Assembly: GCA_035295705.1 (NCBI GenBank)
Contig: DATGIN010000011.1
Span: 1-23,100, forward strand
DNA: 23,100 nt
Direction: 5' to 3'
From: Poindextera sp035295705
GTDB lineage: Bacteria > Pseudomonadota > Alphaproteobacteria > Caulobacterales > Caulobacteraceae
Program-made: the position numbers and the translations under genes
In this document: in pieces, positions 14,353 to 22,202 of the stretch
How the letters are laid out: every line of letters starts with the position of its first letter
Position numbering within the stretch: position 1 is the stretch's first letter
Notes under the pieces: generated by a model
What the model was told of the DNA's origin: nothing
Databases searched by the model: none
The model's input: only the letters and a program-made list of their open reading frames with translations

Positions 14353-15042
14353 GTGGGTTCGAGACCGACCTACGACGAGGTGGTGCTGGGGCGGCGGAGC
14401 ACGCGCGGGTTCCTCAATAAGCCCGTGCCGAAGGCCCTGATCCGCGAGGTCATCGCCATGGCCATGCGCGCCCCGTCCTCGCTCAACACCCAGCCGTGGA
14501 ACTTCTATGTCGTCACCGGGCCGCCGCTCGACCGGATCCGGAAGGGCAACACCGAGCGCAACCTCGCGGGAGTCCCCGACTCGCGCGAGTTCCGCGGCCA
14601 CGGCGCCTACGCTGGCGCACACCGCGAGCGGCAGATCGAGATCGCCAAGCAACTGTTCGGCGCGATGGGGATCGCGCGCGAGGACAAGGAGGGCCGCCAG
14701 GACTGGGTGCTGCGCGGGTTTCGCCAGTTCGACGCGCCGGTCTCGATCGTGGTGACCTATGACCGCTCGATTCATGGCGGCGACATTGCGCCGTTCGACT
14801 GCGGGGCGGTCACCAATGCGCTCGTCAACGCCGCCTGGTCGAAGGGATTGGGCTGCGTGATCAACAGCCAGGGCATCATGCAGTCGCCGGTGGTGCGCGA
14901 GCACGCGGGCATCGCCGACGACCAGGTGATCATGATCTGCGTCGCCATGGGCTGGCCTGACGACAGCTTCCCGGCCAACGCGGTCGTCTCGAAACGCAAG
15001 GACGTGGACGAGGCGGTCGTGTTCGTCGGTTTCGACGAGTAA
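14353..15042 (+). CDS. nitroreductase family protein
   Basis: This 229-residue FMN-dependent protein belongs to the nitroreductase superfamily. The R-R-S-T-R-G-F (14-20) phosphate-binding start and A-P-S-S-L-N-T-Q-P-W-N-F-Y (40-52) are the usual FMN contacts, and A-M-G-W-P-D-D-S-F-P-A-N is the typical C-terminal motif. It likely reduces nitro compounds, quinones or enones with NAD(P)H. The GTG at 14353 is chosen because GGAGG ends ten bases before it; the TTG at 14344 lies only one base from the same GGAGG. It is followed 38 bases later by the DsbA-NhaA fusion on the same strand. Confidence 0.9.
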   Translation: MGSRPTYDEVVLGRRSTRGFLNKPVPKALIREVIAMAMRAPSSLNTQPWNFYVVTGPPLDRIRKGNTERNLAGVPDSREFRGHGAYAGAHRERQIEIAKQLFGAMGIAREDKEGRQDWVLRGFRQFDAPVSIVVTYDRSIHGGDIAPFDCGAVTNALVNAAWSKGLGCVINSQGIMQSPVVREHAGIADDQVIMICVAMGWPDDSFPANAVVSKRKDVDEAVVFVGFDE

Positions 15043-15080
15043 CCTCGCCCGCTCCTGTCAAAGGGGAGGCCGGCGGCAAG

Positions 15081-16949
15081 ATGGCGGGTGAGGCGGCGGG
15101 TCGCCGGCTGTTGCGACCGCTCGACGACCGGCGCGACCACGTGCGCGGCGGCCGCGAGCGGGGCCGAAGCACCGTGGTGCTCTATGGCGACTACCTGTGC
15201 CCGTATTGCCGCAGCCTCGTGCCGGTGTTCCAACGCCTCAGGCAGACGCTCGGCGATCGCCTCGCCTACGCCTACCGGCACTTCCCGAACGAGCGCATCC
15301 ATCCCGGCGCGACCCTTCTGGCGATCGGGGCCGAAGCGGCCGGACGCCAGGGCCGCTTCTACGAGATGCACGACGCGCTCTATGCCCACGAGCCGCCGAT
15401 CGACCGCGCGAAGCTGTTGGAGATCGCTCGCTCGATCGGCCTCGATATCCAGCGCTTCGAGCGCGACCTTGCGGACCCCAAGCTCGCCCGCCGGGTCGAG
15501 GAGGACTACGCCGAGGGGCGACGTAACCACGTGACCGCGACGCCGACCATCTTCGTCGATGGGTCCCGCTACGACGGCGCCTGGGACTTCTACTCCATGC
15601 TGGAGGGGATCGATCGGCCGGTGGGGGCGCGCGTCCGCCGGACCGCCCGGGCCTTCGCCAACCTGCCGGCGTCGGCGGGGATCGCGCTGCTGATCGCCGC
15701 CGGCGCGGCGCTCGTTCTCGCCAACAGCCCCCTGGCTGGCCTCTACCAGGCCTTCGTCGGCGCCCGCTTCGGCGTCGGCCCGCTGCCGGGCGGCGGCCTC
15801 AGCCTCAGCGTCGGCGAGTGGTGCTCCGAGGGCCTTTTGGCGATCTTCTTCCTGATCCTCGGCCTCGAGATCCGCCGCGAGGCGCGGGAAGGGTCGTTCG
15901 CCGATTGGCGGGCGGCGGCGGCCCCCGCGCTCGCGGCCGCCGCCGGCGCGGCCGCCGCCGCGCTCGCGTATCTGGTGTTGAACCGCGGCGCAGCGCAGGC
16001 GGGCTGGCCGGTGCCGATCGACACCGGCATCCCCTTCTCGCTGGGGATTCTCGCTCTCTGCGGGTCGCGCGCGTCGTCCAGTCTGAAGCTGTTCGTGGCG
16101 GCCTTCGGGGTGGTCGACGACCTTCTCACCATGGTCATCCTGGCGCTGGTTCATCCGCGCGGCATCGAGGTTCCGTGGCTGGTCGCCGCCGCCGGCGCGA
16201 TCGCGCTCATGGCCGTCATCAACCGTTGGCGCGTGTACGCCGCCTGGCCGTACGTGCTGGCGACGATCGGGCTCTGGCTCACGCTGCACCAGGCCGGCGT
16301 CGGCGGGGCGCTCTCGGGCATCGCGCTCGCGGCCTTCCTGCCGCCGCGGCCGGTCCCGAAACCCGCGCCGCTGCTGGCGCAGGCCGCGAACGCGCTCGCC
16401 GAGCTGGAGCTCGCCGAGCGGGAGCTGAAGCGGGCGGGCGAGGAAGCGCGTCTTGACCGGGAGCCGCTGTGGGACTGGGCCAGCCGCAACCTGTCTGCGG
16501 CCGCCGATCGGTTGCTTTCGCCGGCCGAGCGCACCGAGCGCGCGGTCGAGCCATGGTCGAGCTACGCGGCGCTGCCGCTGTTTGCCTTCACCGCGGCCGG
16601 CGTCTCGCTGACCGCCGACCTCGGCGGCCGGGTCGCGTTGCACGTCTTTCTGGGCGTCGCGCTGGCGCTGGCTCTCGCCAAGCCGGCGGGGATCGTCGCA
16701 GCTGTCTGGCTGGCCGAGTGGGCGCGGGTCGCGCGGCCGCCAGCGGATGCGGGGCGCCTGGGCTTCGTCGCGGCCGCGCTGCTGTGCGGGATCGGCGACC
16801 CCTTGTCGCTGCTCCTGGCCGAGCAGGCGTTCGGCGGCGGGGCGCTGGCGGCGGCGGCGAAGATCGGCGTTCTCGCCGGCTCCGCGCTCGCCGCGCTCCT
16901 CGGCGCCGCGACCCTGGCGCTGAGCCCGCGTCCAGGCACCGCAGCCTGA
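15081..16949 (+). CDS. DsbA-like domain fused to NhaA-like Na+/H+ antiporter domain
   Basis: This 622-residue protein has two parts. Residues 15-180 form a DsbA/thioredoxin-like domain with active site C40-P-Y-C43 and the cis-proline turn T-A-T-P155. Residues 195-615 form an NhaA-like transporter with about 12 helices, the motif F-F-L-I-L-G-L-E (256-263), the ion-site pair D346-D347, the helix X lysine K534 (A-K-P-A-G-I) and P-L-F-A-F (499-503). No signal peptide precedes the DsbA part. From memory, NhaA proteins fused to DsbA usually carry it at the C-terminus. The helix IV motif is D-T-G-I (314-317) where E. coli NhaA has A-T-D-I, so the D133 equivalent is lost. Helix XI reads G-I-G-D-P rather than G-I-G-F-T. 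Antiport is therefore an inference. GGGGAGG lies eleven bases before the ATG. Confidence 0.87.
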   Translation: MAGEAAGRRLLRPLDDRRDHVRGGRERGRSTVVLYGDYLCPYCRSLVPVFQRLRQTLGDRLAYAYRHFPNERIHPGATLLAIGAEAAGRQGRFYEMHDALYAHEPPIDRAKLLEIARSIGLDIQRFERDLADPKLARRVEEDYAEGRRNHVTATPTIFVDGSRYDGAWDFYSMLEGIDRPVGARVRRTARAFANLPASAGIALLIAAGAALVLANSPLAGLYQAFVGARFGVGPLPGGGLSLSVGEWCSEGLLAIFFLILGLEIRREAREGSFADWRAAAAPALAAAAGAAAAALAYLVLNRGAAQAGWPVPIDTGIPFSLGILALCGSRASSSLKLFVAAFGVVDDLLTMVILALVHPRGIEVPWLVAAAGAIALMAVINRWRVYAAWPYVLATIGLWLTLHQAGVGGALSGIALAAFLPPRPVPKPAPLLAQAANALAELELAERELKRAGEEARLDREPLWDWASRNLSAAADRLLSPAERTERAVEPWSSYAALPLFAFTAAGVSLTADLGGRVALHVFLGVALALALAKPAGIVAAVWLAEWARVARPPADAGRLGFVAAALLCGIGDPLSLLLAEQAFGGGALAAAAKIGVLAGSALAALLGAATLALSPRPGTAA

Positions 16950-16975
16950 CCTTGCGTCCGCCTTGCGCTCGACGT

Positions 16976-16989
16976 TTGCGCCGGCGCAA
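16976..16989. promoter_or_regulatory. perfect 14-base palindrome upstream of the second thiolase
   Basis: TTGCGCCGGCGCAA is a perfect palindrome ending 32 bases before the thiolase ATG, within the only 72-base gap between the antiporter fusion and the thiolase. It could be a regulator site or a chance GC-rich dyad. No regulator gene adjoins it. Confidence 0.35.
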
Positions 16990-17021
16990 GCTGGCTGCCT
17001 AAAGCGCCAAGGAGGAGTCCC

Positions 17022-18266
17022 ATGTCGGAAGCCTGGATCATCGACGCCTGTCGAACGCCGCGCGGCATCGGCAAGCTCGGCAAGGGGGCGCTGGCCGAGA
17101 TCCACCCGCAGCAGGTCGGCTCGACCGTGCTTCGAGCGCTCGCCGAGCGGAACAAGATCGACACCGCCGACGTCGACGACGTGATCTGGGGCACCTCGAG
17201 CCAGGTCGGCCTGCAAGGCCGCGACCTTGGCCGCATGTCGGCCCTGGACGCCGGCTATGACGTCAAGAGCAGCGGCGTGACGCTGGACCGCTTCTGCGGC
17301 TCGGGGATCACCACGGTGAACTTCGCCGCCGCGACCATCATGTCCGGCATGTCCGACCTCGTCGTCGCCGGCGGCACGGAGCTGATGAGCGGCAAGGGCC
17401 GCCCGCCGCCCACGCCCGGCGCCTCGCCGGTGTTCGACAACGGCAACATGCGCCTCAGGGCCAGTCACCCGCAGACCCAGCAGGGCATCTGCGCCGACGC
17501 GATCGCCAGCATCGAAGGGATCGAGCGCGAAGCGCTCGATCGGCTATCGGTCGAGAGCCAGCGCCGCGCCGCCATCGCCATCGGCGAAGGCCGGTTCGCG
17601 AAGAGCCTGGTGCCGGTCTACCACGAGGACGGGACCCGGGCGCTCGACCGCGAGGAATACCCGCGCCCGCAGACGACGCTGGAGGCGCTCTCTGCGCTGA
17701 AGCCGGCGTTCGAGCAAATGGCCGATATCAAGGTCGACGAGTCCGGCGCCACGTTCCGCAGCCTGATCCTGCAGAAGTATCCGGATGTGGACATCAAGTT
17801 CGTCCACCATGCGGGCAACTCGTCGGGCGTGGTCGACGGATCCGGCGCGGTGCTGCTCGCCTCGCCGGAGTACGCCAAGAGCCACGGCCTTCAGCCCCGC
17901 GCCCGCGTCGTCGCCATGGCCAACCAGGGCGACTGCCCGACGCTGATGCTCAACGGACCGGGTCCGGCGATCCGCAAGGTGCTCAAGAAAGCCGGCCTCG
18001 AGATCGAGGACATCGACCTGTTCGAGATCAACGAGGCGTTCGCGGTGGTGGTCGAGAAGGTGATCCGCGACCTCGGCCTGGACCGCGAGAAGGTGAACGT
18101 GAACGGCGGCGCGATCGCGCTCGGCCACCCGATCGGCGCAACGGGGTCGATGCTGATCGGCGCCATGGTCGACGAGCTCGAGCGCAGCGGCGCCCGCCGC
18201 GGGCTGGTCACCATGTGCGCCGGCGGCGGCATGGCGCCGGCGATCATCGTCGAGCGGATGAATTAG
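17022..18266 (+). CDS. acetyl-CoA acetyltransferase / thiolase (second copy)
   Basis: This 414-residue thiolase has the nucleophile C92 in D-R-F-C-G-S-G, N-E-A-F (337-340), H369 in G-H-P-I-G-A-T-G and C399 in C-A-G-G-G, so all catalytic residues are present. It would condense or cleave acyl-CoA in the cytosol. It differs from the first thiolase in having a longer loop region (residues 125-260, with K-G-R-P-P-P and Y-P-R-P-Q-T-T). The subfamily resembles the multi-acyl thiolases of alphaproteobacteria often annotated as acetyl-CoA C-acetyltransferase. A very strong AAGGAGG stands six bases before the ATG, suggesting high expression. The exported hydrolase follows 19 bases later and may be cotranscribed. 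Confidence 0.93.
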   Translation: MSEAWIIDACRTPRGIGKLGKGALAEIHPQQVGSTVLRALAERNKIDTADVDDVIWGTSSQVGLQGRDLGRMSALDAGYDVKSSGVTLDRFCGSGITTVNFAAATIMSGMSDLVVAGGTELMSGKGRPPPTPGASPVFDNGNMRLRASHPQTQQGICADAIASIEGIEREALDRLSVESQRRAAIAIGEGRFAKSLVPVYHEDGTRALDREEYPRPQTTLEALSALKPAFEQMADIKVDESGATFRSLILQKYPDVDIKFVHHAGNSSGVVDGSGAVLLASPEYAKSHGLQPRARVVAMANQGDCPTLMLNGPGPAIRKVLKKAGLEIEDIDLFEINEAFAVVVEKVIRDLGLDREKVNVNGGAIALGHPIGATGSMLIGAMVDELERSGARRGLVTMCAGGGMAPAIIVERMN

Positions 18267-18285
18267 GCGGCAAGCGAGCCGTTCC

Positions 18286-19188
18286 ATGCCGCTCGCCAGG
18301 TTCGCGCTGGCGCTGGCCGCGGCGCTGGTTCTGGTCGCCAACCCGCTGGCGGGCCGGGCGGACGACGGCCCGCGGCCGGTCGCTCCGGACGCGAAGGCAT
18401 TCCGGCTGGGCGCCCTGCAACTGGCGGCGCTGCGCGGCGGCGGCTGGCATGCGGCGAACGATGGGACGGTGTTCGGACTGAACGCCACCCGCGGCGAAGT
18501 GACCGCCTTGCTTGCGAAGGCCGGTGCTCCGACCGACGTGGTCCTGCTGGATGTCGACGCCTTGCTCGTGCGGCTCCCCGGCCACGTCGTGCTCATCGAC
18601 GCCGGGCTGCCGCCCAGCGACGGCGGCGTTGTGCTGCGGAGCCTGGCGCTCGCGGGGGTCGCCCCCGCCGACGTCACCGACGTCCTCATCACGCACGGCC
18701 ACCTCGACCACATCGGCGGCCTGCTGACCGCCGAAGGGTGGAGGGCTTTGCCGAGCGCCGTCGTGCGCATGTCGGCGCGGGAATGGGCCGCGCTGCAGGC
18801 GCAGGCGGGAGCCGCCGCGATGGTGAAGACGCTCGCGCCGCAGGTGCGCACGTTCGAGCCGGGCGGCGAGGTGCTGCCGGGGATCACCTCCATCGCCCTC
18901 TACGGCCACACGCCCGGCCACGTCGGGTACGAGATCCGGTCGGGGGCCGCGCGGCTGATCGACATCGGCGACGTGGCCCACTCGTCGATCATCTCCCTCG
19001 CCAAGCCGGACTGGACCATCGACTTCGACGAAGACCGCGCCGCCGGGGCGCGCACGCGGCGGGCCGAGCTGACGAAGCTTGCGGCGGACGGGACGCTGGT
19101 GTTCGCCCCGCACTTCCCGTTCCCCGGTCTGGGCCACATCGCCCGCGCGGGGGATGGCTTCGTCTGGCGCCCGGTCCGGACGCCGTGA
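18286..19188 (+). CDS. exported metallo-beta-lactamase-fold hydrolase
   Basis: This 300-residue protein has a signal peptide (M-P-L-A-R-F-A-L-A-L-A-A-A-L, cleavage probably after about residue 25 at A-G-R-A before D-D). The mature part has the binuclear metal motif T-H-G-H-L-D-H (136-142: H137, H139, D141, H142), G-H-T-P-G-H (H212), D229 in I-D-I-G-D and H276, so the site is complete. The overall layout resembles AHL-lactonase and methyl-parathion-hydrolase-like MBL proteins, which act on esters or lactones in the periplasm. The substrate is unknown, and antibiotic hydrolysis is not implied. It starts 19 bases after the thiolase stop, without a strong ribosome binding site. Confidence 0.88.
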   Translation: MPLARFALALAAALVLVANPLAGRADDGPRPVAPDAKAFRLGALQLAALRGGGWHAANDGTVFGLNATRGEVTALLAKAGAPTDVVLLDVDALLVRLPGHVVLIDAGLPPSDGGVVLRSLALAGVAPADVTDVLITHGHLDHIGGLLTAEGWRALPSAVVRMSAREWAALQAQAGAAAMVKTLAPQVRTFEPGGEVLPGITSIALYGHTPGHVGYEIRSGAARLIDIGDVAHSSIISLAKPDWTIDFDEDRAAGARTRRAELTKLAADGTLVFAPHFPFPGLGHIARAGDGFVWRPVRTP

Positions 19189-19437
19189 CGGCTGCCGGCA
19201 GGCGGGGCCGGCATCGGCGACGACGACCGGTCCGGCGATCGGCGCGAGACATCGGAGGCGAAGCAGCCGGCGTTGGCGGCATCCGCGTGCGGTCGACCGA
19301 GGCTGCGCCTCGAGGCGCCGGCCGAGCCGGCGAGCAGAGTCGTCAACGAGCGTCGTTGCGGAGCTTCGCCGGAAGACAGATCGGGCGAAGATCGCGTAGG
19401 AACGCCGGTCATCAACGTTTGGACGCGAGCAGCCCCC

Positions 19438-20139
19438 GTGTTTGACCTGACCGAAGAGCTGCGCCAGCAGCTGCAACTGTTCGATACCCCCACCGTCTGC
19501 AACGCGCTCGAGGTGCTCGCGCCGGCGCGGCGGGGCTACGGCTACACGACCCAGCCTCTGGTCTGCACGCGCCCGGAGCTGAAGCCGCTGGTCGCGATCG
19601 CGCGGACCGCCACCATTCGCAGCGCCCACCCCAACGACCTGGAGCGCGGCCAGGCGCGAGAGGTGTCCGACGCGTACTACGCCTACATCGACGCCGGCCC
19701 GAAGCCGGCCGTGGTCGTCATGCACGACGCAGACGAACGGCGGGGCCATGGGGCGTTCTGGGGCGAGGTGAACTCCTCCATCCACCGCGGCCTGGGCTGT
19801 GAAGGACTGATCACCGACGGCAGCGTCAGGGACATCCCCGACATCGCCGACGGCTTCCAGATGCTGGCCGACCGCATCGGCCCGTCGCACGCGTTCGTGC
19901 ACGTGGTCGACTTCGGTCGCCCCGTCGACGTCGCCGGCATGCGCGTGCGCGACGGCGATCTGATCCACGCCGACCAGCACGGCGCCGTCGTCATCCCGCA
20001 CGACGTGGCCGCGCAGGTGCACGACGCCGCCCGCCTGATCCAGCGCCGCGAGCGGGTGATCATCGAGGCCGCCCGCGAGCCGGGCTTCAATATCGACAAG
20101 CTGCGCGCCGCGCAGGGCAAGTCGGCCGAAATCCACTAG
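19438..20139 (+). CDS. RraA-like / 4-carboxy-4-hydroxy-2-oxoadipate aldolase-like protein
   Basis: This 233-residue protein belongs to the RraA/HMG-CHA aldolase family. The signature is W-G-E (108-110) followed by G-L-G-C-E-G-L-I-T-D-G-S-V-R-D (118-132), with R131-D132 matching the metal/substrate pair of the class II pyruvate aldolases. V-H-V-V-D-F and G-D-x-I-H-A-D-x-x-G-A-V-V-I-P follow, as in that family. It could cleave a hydroxy-oxo acid or be a decarboxylase; RraA-type RNase E inhibition is less likely given the catalytic residues. The GTG start fits where homology begins (M-F-D-L-T), but no ribosome binding site is clear, and a longer TTG start at 19273 is less likely. The PAP2 gene follows 21 bases later. 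Confidence 0.82.
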   Translation: MFDLTEELRQQLQLFDTPTVCNALEVLAPARRGYGYTTQPLVCTRPELKPLVAIARTATIRSAHPNDLERGQAREVSDAYYAYIDAGPKPAVVVMHDADERRGHGAFWGEVNSSIHRGLGCEGLITDGSVRDIPDIADGFQMLADRIGPSHAFVHVVDFGRPVDVAGMRVRDGDLIHADQHGAVVIPHDVAAQVHDAARLIQRRERVIIEAAREPGFNIDKLRAAQGKSAEIH

Positions 20140-20160
20140 CCGCCGCGCGGCCGCCTCGCC

Positions 20161-20892
20161 ATGGCCGTTCCAGCCCGCCTGCGGCCAGCGCTCGAAGCGC
20201 TGGAGCTGCGCGTGCTCGTCGGCGTCCTCGCGATCGCGGCGGCCATCTGGGCCGTCCTGACCCTGGGCGGCGAGGTCGCCGAGGGCGAGACCGGCGCGTT
20301 CGACCGGCGGATCATGCAGGCTCTCCGGTTGCCCGGCCAGCCGCATACGGCCATCGGACCGCCTTGGCTCGGCGAGGCGCTGCGCGACGTGAGCGCGCTG
20401 GGCGGCACGACGCTGGTCGTTCTGGCGACGCTCTTGGCGGTGGCGGCGCTCGTCTTCCACCGCGCGCCGCGGCGGGCGGTGCTGCTCGCCGGCGTGGTCG
20501 CCGGTGCGCTCCTCGCCGACGAAGCCCTGAAAGCGTTGTACGGCCGCGCGCGGCCCGATTTCGCCCTGCCCGGGATCGTGACGTACGCCCACAGCTTCCC
20601 GAGCGGCCACTCGACCGCGTCCGCGGCGCTCTGGCTGAGCCTGGCCAGCGTCGCCGCCAGCTTCGAGCGCCGCCGGGCGCACAAGCTGTTCTGGTTCGGG
20701 GCCGCCGCGGTCACGATCGTCGCCGTCGGCGTAAGCCGCGTCTACCTCGGCGTCCATTGGCCCACCGACGTGCTCGCCGGGTGGATGCTGGGCGCCGCCT
20801 TCGCGCTCGCCGGTTGGATCGTCTGGCGCCTGGCGGCGCCGGCCGGCGGCGGGCCGAGCCGCTCGCCGCGGCCCGAGGAGCAAACGCGTTAG
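20161..20892 (+). CDS. PAP2-family membrane phosphatase
   Basis: This 243-residue integral membrane protein has about six helices. It carries the three acid phosphatase motifs K-x6-R-P (K124, R131, P132), P-S-G-H (147-150) and S-R-x5-H-x3-D (S192, R193, H199, D203), so the active site is complete. PAP2 enzymes of this type dephosphorylate lipid phosphates such as undecaprenyl pyrophosphate, phosphatidic acid or phosphatidylglycerophosphate at the periplasmic face. Which one applies here cannot be read. The last 20 residues are a short polar tail. It starts 21 bases after the RraA-like stop on the same strand. Its stop overlaps the GST stop by three bases, tail to tail (GTTAGG, TAG against TAA). 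Confidence 0.92.
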   Translation: MAVPARLRPALEALELRVLVGVLAIAAAIWAVLTLGGEVAEGETGAFDRRIMQALRLPGQPHTAIGPPWLGEALRDVSALGGTTLVVLATLLAVAALVFHRAPRRAVLLAGVVAGALLADEALKALYGRARPDFALPGIVTYAHSFPSGHSTASAALWLSLASVAASFERRRAHKLFWFGAAAVTIVAVGVSRVYLGVHWPTDVLAGWMLGAAFALAGWIVWRLAAPAGGGPSRSPRPEEQTR

Positions 20893-21533
20893 GCTGCCTC
20901 GTCGGGGCGGAAGTCGCTGAACTGCGCGGCGAGCGCGCGGCCGAACGCTGGGCGGCCGGTGCAGCGCTCGACATAGGCCTCGAGGTTCGGGCGGCGGACC
21001 AGTTCAGGGACGATCCGCAGCACGGTCGTCATCATGAGGTCGCCGGCCGTGAAGCGGTCGCCGTCAAGGTAAGGCTTGTCGCCCAACGCGTCGGCCAGCG
21101 CCTCCAGCCGCTGGGTGGCGAACGCGCGCGCGCCGTCGCGCCGCAGCCGCGCCCACTCCTCGCCGGCGGCGAACACCTCGGCGGTCACGACATTCATCAG
21201 GTGGGGCTCGATCGAGCTCAGCGCCGCGAACACCCACTGCGCCGCCCGCGAGCGAGCGCCGGCGTCACGGGGCAAGAGCGTCTCGGACCGCTCGCCGATG
21301 TGCAGCACGATAGCGCGGCTCTCGAAGAGCACGAGCCCGTCCTCTTCGAAGGCCGGCACCTGCCCGAACGGCTGGCGGGCGCGGTGTTCGGCGCTTTGCT
21401 GGTCCTCGCCGCGTTCGATCAGGCGCGTCTCGTACGGGATGCCGGCCTCTTCTAGCGCCCAGCGGACCCTGAGATCGCGAACCAGCCCCCGGGCGAACGG
21501 CGGGACCCACCGAAAGGCCGTGATGGTGATCAT
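20889..21533 (-). CDS. glutathione S-transferase family protein
   Basis: This 214-residue two-domain GST has a thioredoxin-like N-terminal part with F-G-Q-V-P-A-F (56-62, cis-proline P60) and E-S-R-A-I (71-75), the glutathione-binding pair. A helical C-terminal part has the usual L-x-G-D-R-F-T-A-G-D-L-M motif (about 154-165). The extended N-terminus (F-R-W-V-P-P-F-A-R-G-L) lacks an evident catalytic Ser, Cys or Tyr at the usual position, so conjugating activity is uncertain. It is probably cytosolic. The ATG at 21533 has no strong ribosome binding site. It converges with the PAP2 gene, the two stops overlapping. Confidence 0.88.
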   Translation of the reverse strand: MITITAFRWVPPFARGLVRDLRVRWALEEAGIPYETRLIERGEDQQSAEHRARQPFGQVPAFEEDGLVLFESRAIVLHIGERSETLLPRDAGARSRAAQWVFAALSSIEPHLMNVVTAEVFAAGEEWARLRRDGARAFATQRLEALADALGDKPYLDGDRFTAGDLMMTTVLRIVPELVRRPNLEAYVERCTGRPAFGRALAAQFSDFRPDEAA

Positions 21534-21608
21534 CTCGCTTGCCTCCGCATAGCCAGGCCGTGACCTACCCCGGCGTGCGGCGCAACGCGAGACGGTGTGG
21601 CGGAAGGC

Positions 21609-21637
21609 GGCCGGCGCGAGCGTCGCACGCGCCGGCC
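21609..21637 (-). terminator. GC-rich hairpin after the small exported protein
   Basis: Ten-base perfect arms GGCCGGCGCG (21609-21618) and CGCGCCGGCC (21628-21637) enclose a nine-base loop, starting nine bases after the stop on the - strand. Few T residues follow, so it is a weak or factor-aided terminator between this gene and the GST gene. Confidence 0.5.
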
Positions 21638-21646
21638 TATCGATCC

Positions 21647-21949
21647 CTAGTAGGCGTCGTAGTCGGTCATTTCAGTGATGCGGTCCGACAGCCGGTCGAG
21701 CCGGCGGTCGAGATCGCGACGCTCCCAGCTCATCATGCCGTCAGCGTCATCGCGGGCTTCCTCGCGGCGAATGTCGCGCAATTGCGCCCTGAGCGAGTCC
21801 GCGTCCGAGTAGGTGAGGCGTCCGGTTTGCACGCCGTCGTCGATGCGCTGCTCGAGGTTGGCGGTGCGGTCGTAGACGCCTTGCGCCATGGCCGGCAGAG
21901 CGGCGAACAGCGATGCAGCGGCGAGGCTGGCAGAGAGAAGCAATTTCAC
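21647..21949 (-). CDS. small exported protein, unknown function
   Basis: This 100-residue protein starts at a GTG with an excellent AAAGGAG eight bases upstream. The frame extends much further upstream to an ATG, but that part is non-coding in character. Residues 1-22 form a signal peptide (V-K-L-L-L-S-A-S-L-A-A-A, cleavage after A-M-A). The mature part is a highly charged helix set (L-E-Q-R-I-D-D-G-V-Q-T-G-R-L-T, L-R-A-Q-L-R-D-I-R, R-R-L-D-R-L-S-D-R-I), probably periplasmic and coiled-coil-like. I recall similar short proteins with this L-E-x-R-I/G-x-L-T pattern in alphaproteobacteria, all without a known role. An ECF-like promoter lies upstream at 22029-22056. Confidence 0.82.
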   Translation of the reverse strand: MKLLLSASLAAASLFAALPAMAQGVYDRTANLEQRIDDGVQTGRLTYSDADSLRAQLRDIRREEARDDADGMMSWERRDLDRRLDRLSDRITEMTDYDAY

Positions 21950-22028
21950 GGTTCTTACTCCTTTAGGGGCGGCGCGCTTTGCAGCCGCCTCGTTCTCAAA
22001 AGGCCCCCCGGCCGCATGCGCACGCCCG

Positions 22029-22056
22029 CACGCATGGAAACGACGGTTCAGGTTCC
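22029..22056 (-). promoter_or_regulatory. candidate ECF (general stress) sigma factor promoter
   Basis: On the - strand GGAACC (22056-22051) is followed after 18 bases by CGTG (22032-22029). The alphaproteobacterial EcfG/SigT consensus is GGAAC, 17-19 bases, CGTT, so this matches except for the last base. It lies 80 bases upstream of the GTG of the small exported protein. Confidence 0.35.
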
Positions 22057-22202
22057 CCTGCCGGGGACCGCCCGCGTTTGCCCCTGAAAAACGCATGAGT
22101 CCGCCGCCCGGTTGCGGCTTTTGCCCCGCCCAGCCAGCCCTGGCGGCGGGTTGCACCGCGCTCATCGGACTGGTCTTCTCGCTCATCCCGGGAGGAGAGA
22201 CG

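Noticed and set aside
14772..17468. Very long open frame on the - strand (about 900 codons)
   Set aside because: It runs antisense to the nitroreductase, the DsbA-NhaA fusion and part of the thiolase, all with intact motifs. Its translation is Arg/Ala/Gly-rich with no recognisable domain. Long shadow frames are expected at this GC content.
19273..19437. Upstream extension of the RraA-like protein from TTG
   Set aside because: The added residues are Arg/Ala-rich without family similarity; family sequence begins at the GTG at 19438.
18244..20883. Very long open frame on the - strand (about 880 codons)
   Set aside because: Antisense to the hydrolase, RraA-like and PAP2 genes, low-complexity Arg/Asp/His-rich translation, no domain. 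It is a GC-driven shadow.
21950..22186. Upstream extension of the small exported protein
   Set aside because: It would bury the signal peptide, while the GTG at 21949 has an ideal ribosome binding site and starts directly with the signal sequence.
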